64,000 bases of DNA from Methanococcoides seepicolus (GTDB taxonomy: Archaea > Halobacteriota > Methanosarcinia > Methanosarcinales > Methanosarcinaceae). Position 1 is the stretch's first letter. Each line of letters begins with the position of its first letter. The position numbers and the translations under genes were made by a program. The stretch is taken from assembly GCF_023684405.1 (NCBI RefSeq), contig NZ_JAGSOI010000003.1:1-64000 (forward strand), given 5' to 3'. Of this stretch, positions 25,155-34,486 are shown one piece after another. The notes under the pieces were generated by a model. That model saw nothing but the letters and a program-made list of their open reading frames with translations, was not told the DNA's origin and made no database searches.

Positions 25155-26771
25155 ATGTCATTGTTCATCGAGGTCAAAGATCTAACTATCACTTACGACG
25201 GTGTTAATGTTCTGAAGAATATCAATCTTAACATCAATGAAGGTGAGGTTATTGGAATTCTGGGGCGCAGTGGTGCTGGGAAAACAATTTTGATGCACGC
25301 TCTGCGAGGTGCTGAAGAATACGAGAACATTTCCGGTTCCATCATTTATCATCTTGCGAGATGCGATAAATGTGGTCATATCGACCCGCCAAGTAAAGTA
25401 GGCAAGCCTTGCCGTCTCTGTAATCATGAGGATATGAAGGCATTTGATGCGGATTTTGTAGCTCTGTCTCAGCATGATCATGAGCGCAGGAGCGTTTCCA
25501 TGAGAATTGCCATTATGTTGCAGCGTACATTCGCCCTTTATGGCGATGATCAGGTAGTTGCAAATGTGATGAACTCTCTGAAAGAGATCGGATATACAGG
25601 TCCTGATGCGATGTCAAGGGCTATGGAACTTCTTGAAGATGTCTGTCTGTCTCACAGGTTGATGCACGTTGCGCGTGATCTGAGTGGTGGGGAGAAACAA
25701 AGGGTGGTTCTTGCAAGGCAACTTGTGAGAAATCCAATGTTTTTGCTTGCGGATGAACCTACCGGCACGCTCGATCCAAGGACTGCCGATATCGTCCATG
25801 ATGTTATTGAAAAGGCCGTGAAAGATTATAATATGACCATGGTCATCACATCTCACTGGTCTGAGGTCATCGAGAAGCTTGCAGATAAGGCTATCATCCT
25901 TGAAGATGGTGCGATAATCAGTGAAGGTGAGCCTTGCAAGGTTGCTAAAGAGTTCATGGGCATGGTGTCCAGCATTGAGAAGAATGTCAAAGTTCCTCTT
26001 GGTGCTCCGATAATCGATGTCAAGAACCTTGTCAAGAAATATATCTCTGTAACAAGGGGCGTTATACATGCGGTAAATGATATCTCCTTTGATGTGAAGG
26101 AAGGTGAGATATTTGGTCTTGCAGGCACAAGTGGTGCAGGAAAGACAACTACCTCCGAGATGCTCATGGGAATCGTTGCACCTACAAAAGGGGATATTCA
26201 GGTCCGTGTGGGCGATGAATGGGTGGACATGACCAAACCGGGTCCTGATAACAGGGGACGTGCCACTAAATATATGGGTATTCTGCATCAGGAATATGGG
26301 CTTTACACTCACAGGACGATCATTGACAACCTGACGGAGTCAATAGGTATCGACCTGCCTTATGAGCTTGCAGTACGCAAGGCCATTAAGACGCTTGTAA
26401 CTACTGGTTTTAGCGAGGATAAGGCAAAATCCATTCTTCCAAAGATGGCAGATGATATCAGTGAAGGTGAAAGGCACAGGGTTGCTCTTGCTCAGATATT
26501 GATGAAGGAACCTAACATCATTATCATGGACGAACCTACCGGTACCATGGACCCTATCACAAAGATAGAGGTCACAAGGTCCATTCTCAAAGCACGTGAA
26601 GAAATGGGTGATACGTTCGTTATCGTATCTCACGACATGGACTTCCTGCATGAAGTATGTGACCGTGTTGCACTGATGAGAGATGCTAAGATCGTGTCGA
26701 TCGGTGAGCCGGCAGAGGTGCTTTCTCAACTTACTGAAGAAGAACGTTTGCTTGTTGCTCAGGGAGCATAA
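25155..26771 (+). CDS. atwA: Methyl-coenzyme M reductase activation component A2 (tandem ABC ATPase)
   Basis: The ATP-dependent factor that helps reduce nickel cofactor F430 of methyl-coenzyme M reductase to its active Ni(I) state. Two ABC ATPase halves are present: first Walker [10 protein letters not shown] (38-46) and signature LSGGEKQR, second Walker [10 protein letters not shown] and signature ISEGERHR. The first half carries an inserted four-cysteine cluster (Cys70, Cys73, Cys86, Cys89). ATG 25155 is chosen over the upstream ATG 25119 because GGAGGAAAGCAA precedes it. 538 residues, no membrane segment. It is the first gene of an operon with six methanogenesis markers. Confidence 0.96.
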   Translation: MSLFIEVKDLTITYDGVNVLKNINLNINEGEVIGILGRSGAGKTILMHALRGAEEYENISGSIIYHLARCDKCGHIDPPSKVGKPCRLCNHEDMKAFDADFVALSQHDHERRSVSMRIAIMLQRTFALYGDDQVVANVMNSLKEIGYTGPDAMSRAMELLEDVCLSHRLMHVARDLSGGEKQRVVLARQLVRNPMFLLADEPTGTLDPRTADIVHDVIEKAVKDYNMTMVITSHWSEVIEKLADKAIILEDGAIISEGEPCKVAKEFMGMVSSIEKNVKVPLGAPIIDVKNLVKKYISVTRGVIHAVNDISFDVKEGEIFGLAGTSGAGKTTTSEMLMGIVAPTKGDIQVRVGDEWVDMTKPGPDNRGRATKYMGILHQEYGLYTHRTIIDNLTESIGIDLPYELAVRKAIKTLVTTGFSEDKAKSILPKMADDISEGERHRVALAQILMKEPNIIIMDEPTGTMDPITKIEVTRSILKAREEMGDTFVIVSHDMDFLHEVCDRVALMRDAKIVSIGEPAEVLSQLTEEERLLVAQGA

Positions 26772-26800
26772 GTTTAACATTTAGCTTCTTATATTATGTA

Positions 26801-28372
26801 ATGGAGGCGATAGGCCTGAGCGGCGAGATTAGTGTAGAGGTCAATGATCATCGCATAGCAATGCCCCCAAATTCTACATTGGGGGATGCTATACAAGCAT
26901 CTGAAACTCCTTATAGGGAAGGTTCTGCCATAGGTCTTCTCAAGAAAGATGAGGGCGGTAGAAGCGGTGCTATTATCGATTATGTCGTTAAGACCTCTAA
27001 AGGTGAATTTAAAATAGAACTCAATGGTGGGTCTGTATCCTCAGGGATATGGGCAGACCGTTTTAAAGATTATGAAGGTGTCAGTGTACGCTGGGATTCC
27101 AGGGATGCAATAGCTTTTGGTCCTTTCGAGGCGGATATTGTTCCTGGTAAAGGCTCAGTATCACTTGAGAAATATGATGTGATCTTCGGTGCGGGTGGTC
27201 TTGATCCCGGTAATACTCATTTGATCATCGCATTGGATGATCACTCCTCGGAATACGGTGCACCTGAAGATGGTTCCTTTGGAAAGGTGATCAGTGGTAT
27301 CAATGTCCTGAAAGAACTTGGAAGCGGGGATAGTATCCTTTCCATCGAACCTGTTCTGGAGTGGGAAGAGACAGGGGAGCATATCTGTACTTCCGATCTC
27401 TCCACAGTACTTGAGGACGGATACCGTATATTCACTTATGTGGAAGTGGAGCTTAATCCGGAAACTCCTGAGGGGGCAGAACACTTTTTTGCTTTGATCC
27501 GGGATGGGACCTTCGAGGTGGACTTTGTTTCCAGCTCTTTTATTTCGGATAGTTCCTTGCACGGTGAGATGTGCAAGTATGAAGGTTTTGACCCGCGGGA
27601 TAAAGGTTCAGTATGGGTAAGGACAGTAGGGTATGGTTCCGGCAAGGTCTTCATTGCCCGCGATGACCGTCCGGCAAGTGTCATGCATTCCGTTATAGGA
27701 CATTTGTCGCATGGCATGGAGCTTGTGCAGATGGCGGAAGCCGGTCAGAAATTGATGGTAAAGACTGATCCGGAACCGATCTGGTTATTGGGTCTGTCTT
27801 TCAAAGCTGCAGAGGAAAAGCTTTCTGCACTTGGTATCGAGATTGTTAAGAAAGGATACGTGGAAGAAGATGCTGTTGTTGTGAAACAGGATCCCCCGCA
27901 CAGCATCGATGTTATGCGACAGGGATCTGTGGAAGTTATCGGTGTTCCGGATTCAAAGCTTGTTAGCATTGAACTTTATGATGATCTGGCTCCAAAAACG
28001 CTTGATTTCTTCAGACATGCTATCGATCTCCAGTTCAAACCCGTTGGGGCATTGCCGGTCATGATGACCTACGAGAACACGTATATATTCAAGGCGGAAA
28101 AGGCTGCGGAAAAATATAAGGAGATCATGCCTGAGAACGTTCCCGTAGGCAAGGTAAATGCAGGTGATATCGGTGTCACCAACCAGGCGGCTAAAAGGCA
28201 TGGTATGGTTGGTGTAAAACTGGACGATGATGATATGTTCGGTCCTACGGGTGAGAAGTTCCTGAGCACAAATATCATTGGTCATATCCTTGAACCTGAG
28301 AAACTTAAAGGGCTTAAGGATGGGGATGTTATGTACGTTATTGAAGTAAGGGGAGTGATAATTGATGGCTGA
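26801..28372 (+). CDS. mmp3: Methanogenesis marker protein 3
   Basis: A 523-residue protein of the marker 3 family, one of the proteins found with Mcr activation component A3a. The N terminus resembles a small beta-grasp fold (VEVNDHRIAM then NSTLGDAIQAS), and the C-terminal part contains a cyclophilin-like region (KLVSIELYDDLAPKTLDFF and later GDIGVTNQAAKRHGMVGV). The PASTA-like WLLGLSFKAAEEKL segment sits between. The ATG 26801 has no good ribosome site, though GGAGG falls just inside the gene. Spacing of 29 bases to atwA and an 8-base overlap with mmp6 support one transcript. Confidence 0.94.
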   Translation: MEAIGLSGEISVEVNDHRIAMPPNSTLGDAIQASETPYREGSAIGLLKKDEGGRSGAIIDYVVKTSKGEFKIELNGGSVSSGIWADRFKDYEGVSVRWDSRDAIAFGPFEADIVPGKGSVSLEKYDVIFGAGGLDPGNTHLIIALDDHSSEYGAPEDGSFGKVISGINVLKELGSGDSILSIEPVLEWEETGEHICTSDLSTVLEDGYRIFTYVEVELNPETPEGAEHFFALIRDGTFEVDFVSSSFISDSSLHGEMCKYEGFDPRDKGSVWVRTVGYGSGKVFIARDDRPASVMHSVIGHLSHGMELVQMAEAGQKLMVKTDPEPIWLLGLSFKAAEEKLSALGIEIVKKGYVEEDAVVVKQDPPHSIDVMRQGSVEVIGVPDSKLVSIELYDDLAPKTLDFFRHAIDLQFKPVGALPVMMTYENTYIFKAEKAAEKYKEIMPENVPVGKVNAGDIGVTNQAAKRHGMVGVKLDDDDMFGPTGEKFLSTNIIGHILEPEKLKGLKDGDVMYVIEVRGVIIDG

Positions 28373-28799
28373 AGAAACTGAGGATAACATCACGAAGATA
28401 GTTGTCATAAGTTCGGACAGCATCCTGCCCACGGACGCAGCTATGAAGGTTTACGAATCGGAAGATTCCATCACCATCAAGGAGACCTGTTTTGGTACGA
28501 TGGTGAATGGTCCGAGAGAGGCTGTGCTCAAAGTGGTCGAAACCCTTCGTTCAATGGACCGTAATCATATATTTGTAAAGGAAAGGGGCTTTAAGCCAGG
28601 CGCAGAGGTTCGATGCCGGGCGGGAAGAGGAGGCGGTCCAAGACCAGGTTTCCATTTCCTGAGGGAAGAGGTGAATATGCTTCCCATGATAGGCAGAGCA
28701 TTGGACAAATATGAGGCTGGCGAACCCCTTGAAGAGCATGAGGCTCCGAAAAAACTTGATATATCGAAGTTGAAGAAGATAATTGATTCAGAATTATGA
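28365..28799 (+). CDS. mmp6: Methanogenesis marker protein 6
   Basis: A 144-residue marker 6 protein, part of the Mcr activation set. The core reads IVVISSDSILPTDAAMKVY, then ETCFGTMVNGP and a basic glycine-rich loop CRAGRGGGPRPGFHFLREE. The loop includes one cysteine and several arginines and could contact a cofactor or partner. ATG 28365 has GGGAGTGAT ahead and overlaps the mmp3 stop by 8 bases, so the two are translationally coupled. Confidence 0.94.
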   Translation: MAEETEDNITKIVVISSDSILPTDAAMKVYESEDSITIKETCFGTMVNGPREAVLKVVETLRSMDRNHIFVKERGFKPGAEVRCRAGRGGGPRPGFHFLREEVNMLPMIGRALDKYEAGEPLEEHEAPKKLDISKLKKIIDSEL

Positions 28800-28808
28800 G
28801 GTGTTACA

Positions 28809-29264
28809 TTGGCAAAAGTTATCATTTATCCTACGAACAGCCTGATACTTTCCGATATGGTGGAAAGGTTCGGACATGAACCTCTTGCTATGATGGAGAA
28901 GATCAAGGAGATAATAAACACGGTTGGTGTTGATTCCCCTCCTTTGAACATTACTCCGGAAGGCCCAAAACACGGTTTGAAATATGCTGCGGTGGAAGTG
29001 CCTGCAGGAGTTCGCGGAAGGATGTCCCTTATTGGTCCCATGATCGATCTTGCAGAAGCTGGCATAATCGTTGGCGATTCATCTATCAGTTTTGGATGTA
29101 TGGGCTGTGCCCGTACCAACGAACTGACAAAGTTCCTTATCAGGGAAAAGGACATCCCCATACTTGAGATCCAGTATCCTCATACCGAGGAAGAAGGGCA
29201 GGATTTCGTTTACAAGATAGCAGAGTTCTTGAAGTCCCTGCCATCCGGGAGTGATGAAAAATGA
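28809..29264 (+). CDS. mmp5: Methanogenesis marker protein 5
   Basis: A 151-residue marker 5 protein. Visible family segments are [17 protein letters not shown] at the N terminus and [15 protein letters not shown] (about 93-107), where two cysteines in GCMGC may bind a metal or react with a thiol. The start is TTG 28809 with GAGGTGTTACA ahead. It overlaps the next gene, mmp15, by 4 bases (ATGA), implying coupled translation and a fixed ratio. Confidence 0.94.
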   Translation: MAKVIIYPTNSLILSDMVERFGHEPLAMMEKIKEIINTVGVDSPPLNITPEGPKHGLKYAAVEVPAGVRGRMSLIGPMIDLAEAGIIVGDSSISFGCMGCARTNELTKFLIREKDIPILEIQYPHTEEEGQDFVYKIAEFLKSLPSGSDEK

Positions 29265-30505
29265 GCGATAAAGGAGATCCGGTACTGATAGCCCTTGTTT
29301 CCTGTGGAAGTGAGTATGCTGGTGTCCAGAGCGAGCTGGAAAAAGCCGCAAGTATGTTGAATGCCAAGCTTGTTTATCCTGAGATGGATGTTGCGACCCT
29401 CGATACCATCGGTATGGAGTTCGGGTTGGAAGTGGCAAGTCCTGACCTCAGACTTATGATGGCAAGGGCGAAAGCGGTCGTTGAAGGCGTTGCAAAAGTG
29501 GACGGTGTTTTCGTGACATCATGTTTCCGTTGCGCTGAAGCTGCAATCGTGAGGAATGAGTTGAGGAGGTACATCTTCGAGAAATCCGGTTTGCCTGTGA
29601 TAAGCTATTCTTTCACTGAGCGTACCACTGCCGCAACTCTGCTTACACGTCTGGAGGCTCTGACGACCATTGCTAGACGGAAACACCTGCTTGCGAGAGT
29701 GAAACAGTCCGGTATCACCGCAGGTGTCGATTCCGGTTCAACTACTACCAAAGCGGTCGTTATGAAGGACAACGAGATCGTCGGGGAGGGCTGGGTACCG
29801 ACCATAAAAGTTATTGAAAGTGCAGAGACTGCATTACAGCAGGCACTTGATCAAGCTGGTCTCAAAAGAGAGGACATTCAGGCGATCGGTACTACCGGGT
29901 ATGGTCGTTTCCTGATAGGCGAACATTTCAAGGCGGACCTGGTGCAGGAAGAGATCACAGTGAACTCAAAAGGAGCTGTCTACCTTGCAGATAAACAAAA
30001 AGGCAGTGCCACTGTTATTGATATTGGCGGAATGGACAATAAAGCTATTTCCGTACAGGACGGTATTCCCGGAATGTTCACCATGGGCGGTATCTGTGCC
30101 GGAGCATCAGGTCGTTTCCTTGAAATGACCGCTAAACGCCTCGGTGTGGAGATCACGGACCTTGGCGATCTTGCTATAAAAGGCATGGAGAAGAACGTTG
30201 AAATGAACAGTTACTGTATCGTTTTCGGTATTCAGTCACTGGTCAATTCGCTTGCAAAAGGTTCCTCGCCGGAAGATGTTGCAGCAGCAGCTTGTCATAG
30301 TGTTGTCGAGCAGATATTCGAGCAACAGCTGCAGGAAGTCGAGGTAAAGGAACCTCTGATCCTCGTTGGAGGTTCATCCCTTATTGCAGGGGTTCCAAAG
30401 GCCCTTGGTGACCTCCTGAAAATAGATGTCATAGTGCCACCGCATTCACAGCTTATTGGTGCTGTGGGTGCAGCCCTCCTCGCATCAGGCTATGTGTCGG
30501 AGTGA
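29261..30505 (+). CDS. mmp15: Methanogenesis marker protein 15 (BadF/HgdC-type ATPase)
   Basis: A 414-residue ASKHA-fold ATPase related to HgdC/BcrA activators that drive electrons to low potential with ATP. The phosphate loop is [14 protein letters not shown] (about 152-165), followed by [16 protein letters not shown], and the cluster-region motif [13 protein letters not shown] plus MNSYCIVF, whose cysteines match the bridging [4Fe-4S] ligands of that family. An N-terminal 145-residue domain with SCFRCAEA precedes it. This gives a plausible energy-coupled electron donor for Ni reduction. ATG 29261 has GGGAGTGATGAAAA ahead. Confidence 0.95.
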   Translation: MSDKGDPVLIALVSCGSEYAGVQSELEKAASMLNAKLVYPEMDVATLDTIGMEFGLEVASPDLRLMMARAKAVVEGVAKVDGVFVTSCFRCAEAAIVRNELRRYIFEKSGLPVISYSFTERTTAATLLTRLEALTTIARRKHLLARVKQSGITAGVDSGSTTTKAVVMKDNEIVGEGWVPTIKVIESAETALQQALDQAGLKREDIQAIGTTGYGRFLIGEHFKADLVQEEITVNSKGAVYLADKQKGSATVIDIGGMDNKAISVQDGIPGMFTMGGICAGASGRFLEMTAKRLGVEITDLGDLAIKGMEKNVEMNSYCIVFGIQSLVNSLAKGSSPEDVAAAACHSVVEQIFEQQLQEVEVKEPLILVGGSSLIAGVPKALGDLLKIDVIVPPHSQLIGAVGAALLASGYVSE

Positions 30506-30510
30506 TTCTC

Positions 30511-31104
30511 ATGGAACCTCTTGAGATATTCACTGTTGAAACTACGGAACCTTCCGAGGCTGCAGCTTATGAGAGCATCCTTAAGGATATCATCTCCGAG
30601 CTTGCATTCTCCCGCACCATAGGCAGGATAAAAGTGAGGATAAGGCCGGAGGATTCGCTGTTCATGATGGTCATACTCCTTCGCAGAGGTCTTCCTCCTA
30701 TTAAGGCAGGTGAGATCTCGGATACTGAGTTCGACAGGGAACACGCAAAGGTGGTCATCACTGTCAGGGATGAGAAGACCATTCCTCAGTTTCTGGACAG
30801 GCTCTGGGAACAGTTTGGAAGGCAGAACGTTATACAGCCAGAACGGAACATTATCGAGGTTGCTTCAGATCTTGAGACCGTGGATAAGTTCATCGCTGAA
30901 CTTATCGTGGATGATCCTGAGAAAACGATCCGGGAAAGGCTTGCCGACATGGCCATACGTGCCACCCCGGAAGGGTTCAGGATACGTTACCATTCCCTTG
31001 ATAGCGGCAAATTCGTTTTCGTGGCATCGGAGGATACGATGCAGCAGGATTGGATCGATGAGGCCAATGTTATGTTGAAAGAACTGGAAGGGGATGATTC
31101 CTGA
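30511..31104 (+). CDS. mmp17: Methanogenesis marker protein 17
   Basis: A 197-residue marker 17 protein of the Mcr activation complex. It is alpha/beta and charged, with motifs RTIGRIKVRIRPEDSLFM, RRGLPPIKAGEISD and a C-terminal VASEDTMQQDWIDEANVM. No cysteines at all, so it is likely structural rather than cofactor-binding. GTG 30502 is in frame, but ATG 30511 with GGAGTGATTCTC ahead is the better start. Its stop overlaps the ATG of mmp7 (TGATG). Confidence 0.94.
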   Translation: MEPLEIFTVETTEPSEAAAYESILKDIISELAFSRTIGRIKVRIRPEDSLFMMVILLRRGLPPIKAGEISDTEFDREHAKVVITVRDEKTIPQFLDRLWEQFGRQNVIQPERNIIEVASDLETVDKFIAELIVDDPEKTIRERLADMAIRATPEGFRIRYHSLDSGKFVFVASEDTMQQDWIDEANVMLKELEGDDS

Positions 31105-32036
31105 TGGCAGCAGTACTTGAACCTTATATCTATGAAGGAGGTATTCACAAACACAGTCTGATCCTTGAGCTTCTGGAAGACCTTGGCGGTTATCTCGTTC
31201 AGAAGACCTCTGCTTCAACAGAGGTCACTCTTGTTATGCTCATTCCGAAAAAGGATGTCCATCTTGTCGAGGATCTCTGCAAAAAGCTTCTTGGTAAGCT
31301 GACCTCGGCACCGCTTACTGGTACTGAAGTAGCGGTAGTGTCTCCTACACTCGCATCCCATCATCTTCCACATTCAGCATGTGATATTGCGGAATATCTC
31401 CGTCGCGGAGGGGCGAATACCAATATGATCGGGCTTGCAAGGGGAATGGGGCGAAGGGTCGCATTGTCTGCTGATTATGAGAGAAGGCTCATTAATGAGC
31501 ATGATGTTGCTGTTTTCTCGTTCGGCACTTTCAAGGATTGTATCATTAACAAGAAGCCAAAGCTCTTCGAAGGCATCGAGATACCTATCGTGGTGACCGG
31601 TGGGCCTAACATCAGAACTGAGGAAATTTCCGGAGCTGACATATATGTTGGTGGCATCGGGCGTATTGCTCACAGGATGAGGAAAGGTTCTGAACTGGAT
31701 GCAATGGACGTTCTGAATGAAAAGGTGGGTGAGATCGTGAATCTCAAGAGGGAAAATATCGCAAAGGACCCGCTTGCAGTTCTTCCTGCAAGGCTCATGA
31801 AAGAGGTTCAGGAACAGGTTCCTGATATTCTTAATGTGCTGACACCTGCTCCGATCACGCTTCAGCTTGACGGCATGAGGATAAAACTGCCTTATGATAG
31901 ATACCATGAAGCTGTTGGAAATATCGAATTCGATGAAGGCTTCCTCCTTTCGGATGCGGCGAACATACTTCCTTCCAAGATGAAGGATTACATTCTTGTA
32001 AAGATAAAACGCAGGTCTGAGGTAGTAAATATTTAA
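31104..32036 (+). CDS. mmp7: Methanogenesis marker protein 7
   Basis: A 310-residue marker 7 protein, one of the core proteins reported in Mcr activation complexes. Key segments are HSLILELLEDLGGY at the start, the SPTLASHHLPHSACDIAEYLRRGGANTNMIGLARG region (split here in short pieces: SHHLPHSACD, YLRRGGAN, MIGLARGMG), and GGIGRIAHRM. Cys96 region and the central FGTFKDCI carry the only cysteines. ATG 31104 is coupled to the mmp17 stop with GGGGATGATTCCTG ahead. It is followed 27 bases later by an AhpD-like gene. Confidence 0.94.
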   Translation: MAAVLEPYIYEGGIHKHSLILELLEDLGGYLVQKTSASTEVTLVMLIPKKDVHLVEDLCKKLLGKLTSAPLTGTEVAVVSPTLASHHLPHSACDIAEYLRRGGANTNMIGLARGMGRRVALSADYERRLINEHDVAVFSFGTFKDCIINKKPKLFEGIEIPIVVTGGPNIRTEEISGADIYVGGIGRIAHRMRKGSELDAMDVLNEKVGEIVNLKRENIAKDPLAVLPARLMKEVQEQVPDILNVLTPAPITLQLDGMRIKLPYDRYHEAVGNIEFDEGFLLSDAANILPSKMKDYILVKIKRRSEVVNI

Positions 32037-32063
32037 AATATCTGTATTTAAGTGAGGATTATT

Positions 32064-32513
32064 ATGGACATTGAGAAGATCCGAGAGATCATCGAAAAAG
32101 AGCCTGATGAGGCAGTTTCTGATGTACTGGAGGGTGTGAAGGAGCGTTACGGTGAGATCCCATATATTCTGGAGTTCATGCGTGATATGCCGGATCTCCT
32201 TCTCCCTAAGGTAATGTATGACAATTCGATCATGCGTGAATTCGAAAGGCTTGATCCGAAAACGATCGAGCTGATCTGTATAGGTGTTTCATCTGCCCTT
32301 CGGTGCGACCATTGTATGAATATGCACATCCGTGTGGCAAACAGGCTTGGGCTTACCAAGGAAGAGATCTTTGATGCTGTTCTGATCGCTGGTGCTATTT
32401 CCAATGCATCCGTACTTGCGGAAGGCACACGTGCTCTCGATGCAGAGTTCAATGGTCGGAAATGTGATGGCAACGATGATTGTGATGTTTGCAAGATCGC
32501 GAATCACGATTAA
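32064..32513 (+). CDS. AhpD-like (carboxymuconolactone decarboxylase fold) protein with extra cysteine tail
   Basis: A 149-residue AhpD-fold protein. The active-site CxxC is Cys81-Asp-His-Cys84 followed by His88, matching the thiol-redox site of AhpD. Unusually, the C terminus adds Cys134, Cys140 and Cys143 (KCDGNDDCDVC). Start ATG 32064 is preferred over GTG 32052, with GAGGATT ahead. It lies 27 bases after mmp7 and before the terminator at 32523, so it is the last gene of the Mcr-activation transcript. A role as thiol reductant or thiol protection for Mcr activation is inference. Confidence 0.9.
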   Translation: MDIEKIREIIEKEPDEAVSDVLEGVKERYGEIPYILEFMRDMPDLLLPKVMYDNSIMREFERLDPKTIELICIGVSSALRCDHCMNMHIRVANRLGLTKEEIFDAVLIAGAISNASVLAEGTRALDAEFNGRKCDGNDDCDVCKIANHD

Positions 32514-32522
32514 AAAAAGCAT

Positions 32523-32546
32523 GATGATGCTGTTTTAAGCATCATC
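32523..32546 (+). terminator. Terminator of the atwA-mmp operon
   Basis: GATGATGC, loop TGTTTTAA, GCATCATC (8-bp stem) starts 10 bases after the AhpD-like stop and is followed by TATATTTAATTCAATTTGTTTTTT. Confidence 0.72.
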
Positions 32547-32633
32547 TATATTTAATTCAATTTGTTTTTTACAATTTTATCTTATTGGCATCTATATTCA
32601 ATCTAGCCTATCTTATCCCAGAAGCGGGGTTCC

Positions 32634-33512
32634 CTAAAGAAGTGCACCTGCAAGGTATCCAAGGATCACTCCACTGTTCAGGAATGGAAGTCCTGCCTGT
32701 GGTTTTCCTTTCATGACGAATATTGTAAGCCCGATGAATCCGGTAAGTGTTCCTATTATTGCTCCAAGGGCGGGGTATGATATGAACCCTGTGTGGGCAA
32801 TGAAAACGTTTGCAGATACCACCAGGACGGTTGGCATGACCGCATCCCCAAGTCCCATGAAGAACGCATCTCTTTCGCCTTCCTTTTTCATGCCGTCCTT
32901 TATGAATGAATAGTTCAGCTTTTTCGGGATGATAAAAAGTATTGGCAATCTGAGGTCCATCACACCTTCTGCAAGATCGATCATGTGCTTTGTCTTATAG
33001 ACCGATATGGCATCGTATATTGCAAGAAGTGATAACAGGACGATTGCTGGCAGGATCCCAAAGGATATTCCGAATATTGAACTGGCAGCAGCTCCGATTA
33101 TTATGCCGATGGTATCTATGACATACCATTCAGGGAACTTGTAAAGGACGATGCTGAGTGCAATTGCCAGTATAATTGCCAGTGTACTGCTCAATGTCTC
33201 ACTTATTCCAAGCATATACAAGATCGGATAGAATCCGTAGAATATGGTGGCACCTACTGCAAGCAATATCGTTAGTTGTATTACCCATTTCATGTTACGT
33301 TTGATAGCAAGCAGTAACAGGAATGTGAATGCGAGGATGAATCCTATGTAATAGAACGAATTGGCAGTCGATTCGGGATTCTCTACGGCTTGCATTCCAA
33401 GTTCATCCATTGGGGATGCCAGCACTAATGCGAGAACCTGTACTATTAGGATCAACCCGGCCATTGCGACCATTGGAAAATAATCTTTGAATGTGTCTTT
33501 TTCGGAACTCAA
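32634..33512 (-). CDS. Presenilin/signal peptide peptidase-type GxGD aspartyl protease
   Basis: A nine-helix membrane protease of the archaeal presenilin homologue (A22-like) group. The paired aspartates are Asp167 in LAIYDAISVY and Asp223 in MGLGDAVMP (the GxGD motif); GLPFL near the C terminus and YPAL just before it are candidates for the PAL motif. It should cleave substrates within the membrane, for instance signal-peptide remnants. TTG 33512 with GGGAGAATTATA ahead is a better start than the longer TTG at 33551 (no ribosome site). 292 residues. No partner gene is adjacent. Confidence 0.9.
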   Translation of the reverse strand: MSSEKDTFKDYFPMVAMAGLILIVQVLALVLASPMDELGMQAVENPESTANSFYYIGFILAFTFLLLLAIKRNMKWVIQLTILLAVGATIFYGFYPILYMLGISETLSSTLAIILAIALSIVLYKFPEWYVIDTIGIIIGAAASSIFGISFGILPAIVLLSLLAIYDAISVYKTKHMIDLAEGVMDLRLPILFIIPKKLNYSFIKDGMKKEGERDAFFMGLGDAVMPTVLVVSANVFIAHTGFISYPALGAIIGTLTGFIGLTIFVMKGKPQAGLPFLNSGVILGYLAGALL

Positions 33513-33589
33513 TATAATTCTCCCTGTGCCCAAAATATCTATGTAGTGCAAATTTGAAATATCGGCACAGTATTTAATAGTATGTAATT

Positions 33590-33643
33590 GTTATAATAGT
33601 TATAATAGGTGTTATCAGTTAATATATCGATGTTGTTATCGAT
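33590..33643. promoter_or_regulatory. Divergent intergenic region with direct and inverted repeats
   Basis: Two tandem copies of GTTATAATA (33590-33598, 33599-33607) and ATCGAT-GTTGTT-ATCGAT (33626-33643) lie between the presenilin gene and the 108-aa membrane protein gene. They could be promoter elements or regulator sites for either side. Confidence 0.45.
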
Positions 33644-33675
33644 AGGATTGCTGTACGTTTAATAAATGAGGTAAA

Positions 33676-34002
33676 ATGATGGATCCCCGGGACATTGTAT
33701 TTTCGATCGTGATGGTTGTATCTTCTTTTGTGCTGACCTATGAATGGCTTGGCAGGTTCAAACCCAACTCCGCTAATTCTTTGATCATACTTTCTGCTAT
33801 TGTAATGGTAGGTGCATTAGCTGCGATGATCCTTTCTCTGGATATCAGGCTTCGGAGGATCGAAAAGACGCTGGATGATAAGGAACGTTCTCTTCGTATC
33901 AATATACAGAGCATTGAGAGTTCAATGGACAGGAAGATGAACGAAGTTATCACTGTAGTGGATGAGGCAATGGACGTAGTTAATAGGAAATCATATCGTT
34001 AA
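33676..34002 (+). CDS. Small membrane protein with C-terminal coiled coil, unknown
   Basis: A 108-residue protein with two membrane helices (about 8-24 and 36-53) separated by a short loop ERLGRFKPNS-type turn, followed by a basic, heptad-like helix (RLRRIEKTLDDKERSLRINIQSIE). It should be an inner-membrane protein with a cytoplasmic coiled coil. I do not recognise a family. GAGGTAAA precedes ATG 33676; ATG 33679 is equally possible. It is divergent from the presenilin-type protease. Confidence 0.75.
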   Translation: MMDPRDIVFSIVMVVSSFVLTYEWLGRFKPNSANSLIILSAIVMVGALAAMILSLDIRLRRIEKTLDDKERSLRINIQSIESSMDRKMNEVITVVDEAMDVVNRKSYR

Positions 34003-34153
34003 TTCCCTCTCTTTTTTTCTTTGAAATAAGCAGAATCGCATTCATTGTGAACTGTTACATCAAATTCGGCCTGTCGACATCTGCCGAAACCAATATATGT
34101 GTACCAGTATATGTGGAACTTGTAATATTGCTAAGATTCAAGGGAGTGCGTAT

Positions 34154-34468
34154 ATGCGCATCAATTTAGAACCAATTGGCATAATTAAAAAGGCTGGAAA
34201 GTATTCAGAAATATTAATATATTCTGAATTTGAGCAGATCATAAAAAATCTGGTCTCAATGGTGGGAAAAGGCTCTGTTGGTGGTCAGGAGCTCCTAGTG
34301 GTGCATAAGAACTATACTAGTAGCGATGGACACCAGGTTGAGGTGACCAAGACAGAAGTAGTTGAAAGGGATGGTAATGTCCTTAAAGTTGGGAAAATGA
34401 ATGCAAACGATGATTCTGTCATCGATATCAGACTTTCCATTACCGATGGTCTCTCTGGAGATCTATAA
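34154..34468 (+). CDS. Small unknown protein upstream of fen
   Basis: A 104-residue soluble protein. It begins MRINLEPIGIIKKAG, which superficially resembles the opening of TrmO-type tRNA methyltransferases, but the rest (EFEQIIKNLVSMVGKG, VVHKNYTSSDGHQVEVTKTEVVERDGNVLKVGKM) does not continue that family, so I leave it unassigned. ATG 34154 has AGGGAGTGCGTAT ahead, so the longer reading frame from 34097 is not needed. It precedes fen by 18 bases and is likely cotranscribed. Confidence 0.75.
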   Translation: MRINLEPIGIIKKAGKYSEILIYSEFEQIIKNLVSMVGKGSVGGQELLVVHKNYTSSDGHQVEVTKTEVVERDGNVLKVGKMNANDDSVIDIRLSITDGLSGDL

Positions 34469-34486
34469 TATTTACATCATTTGAAC

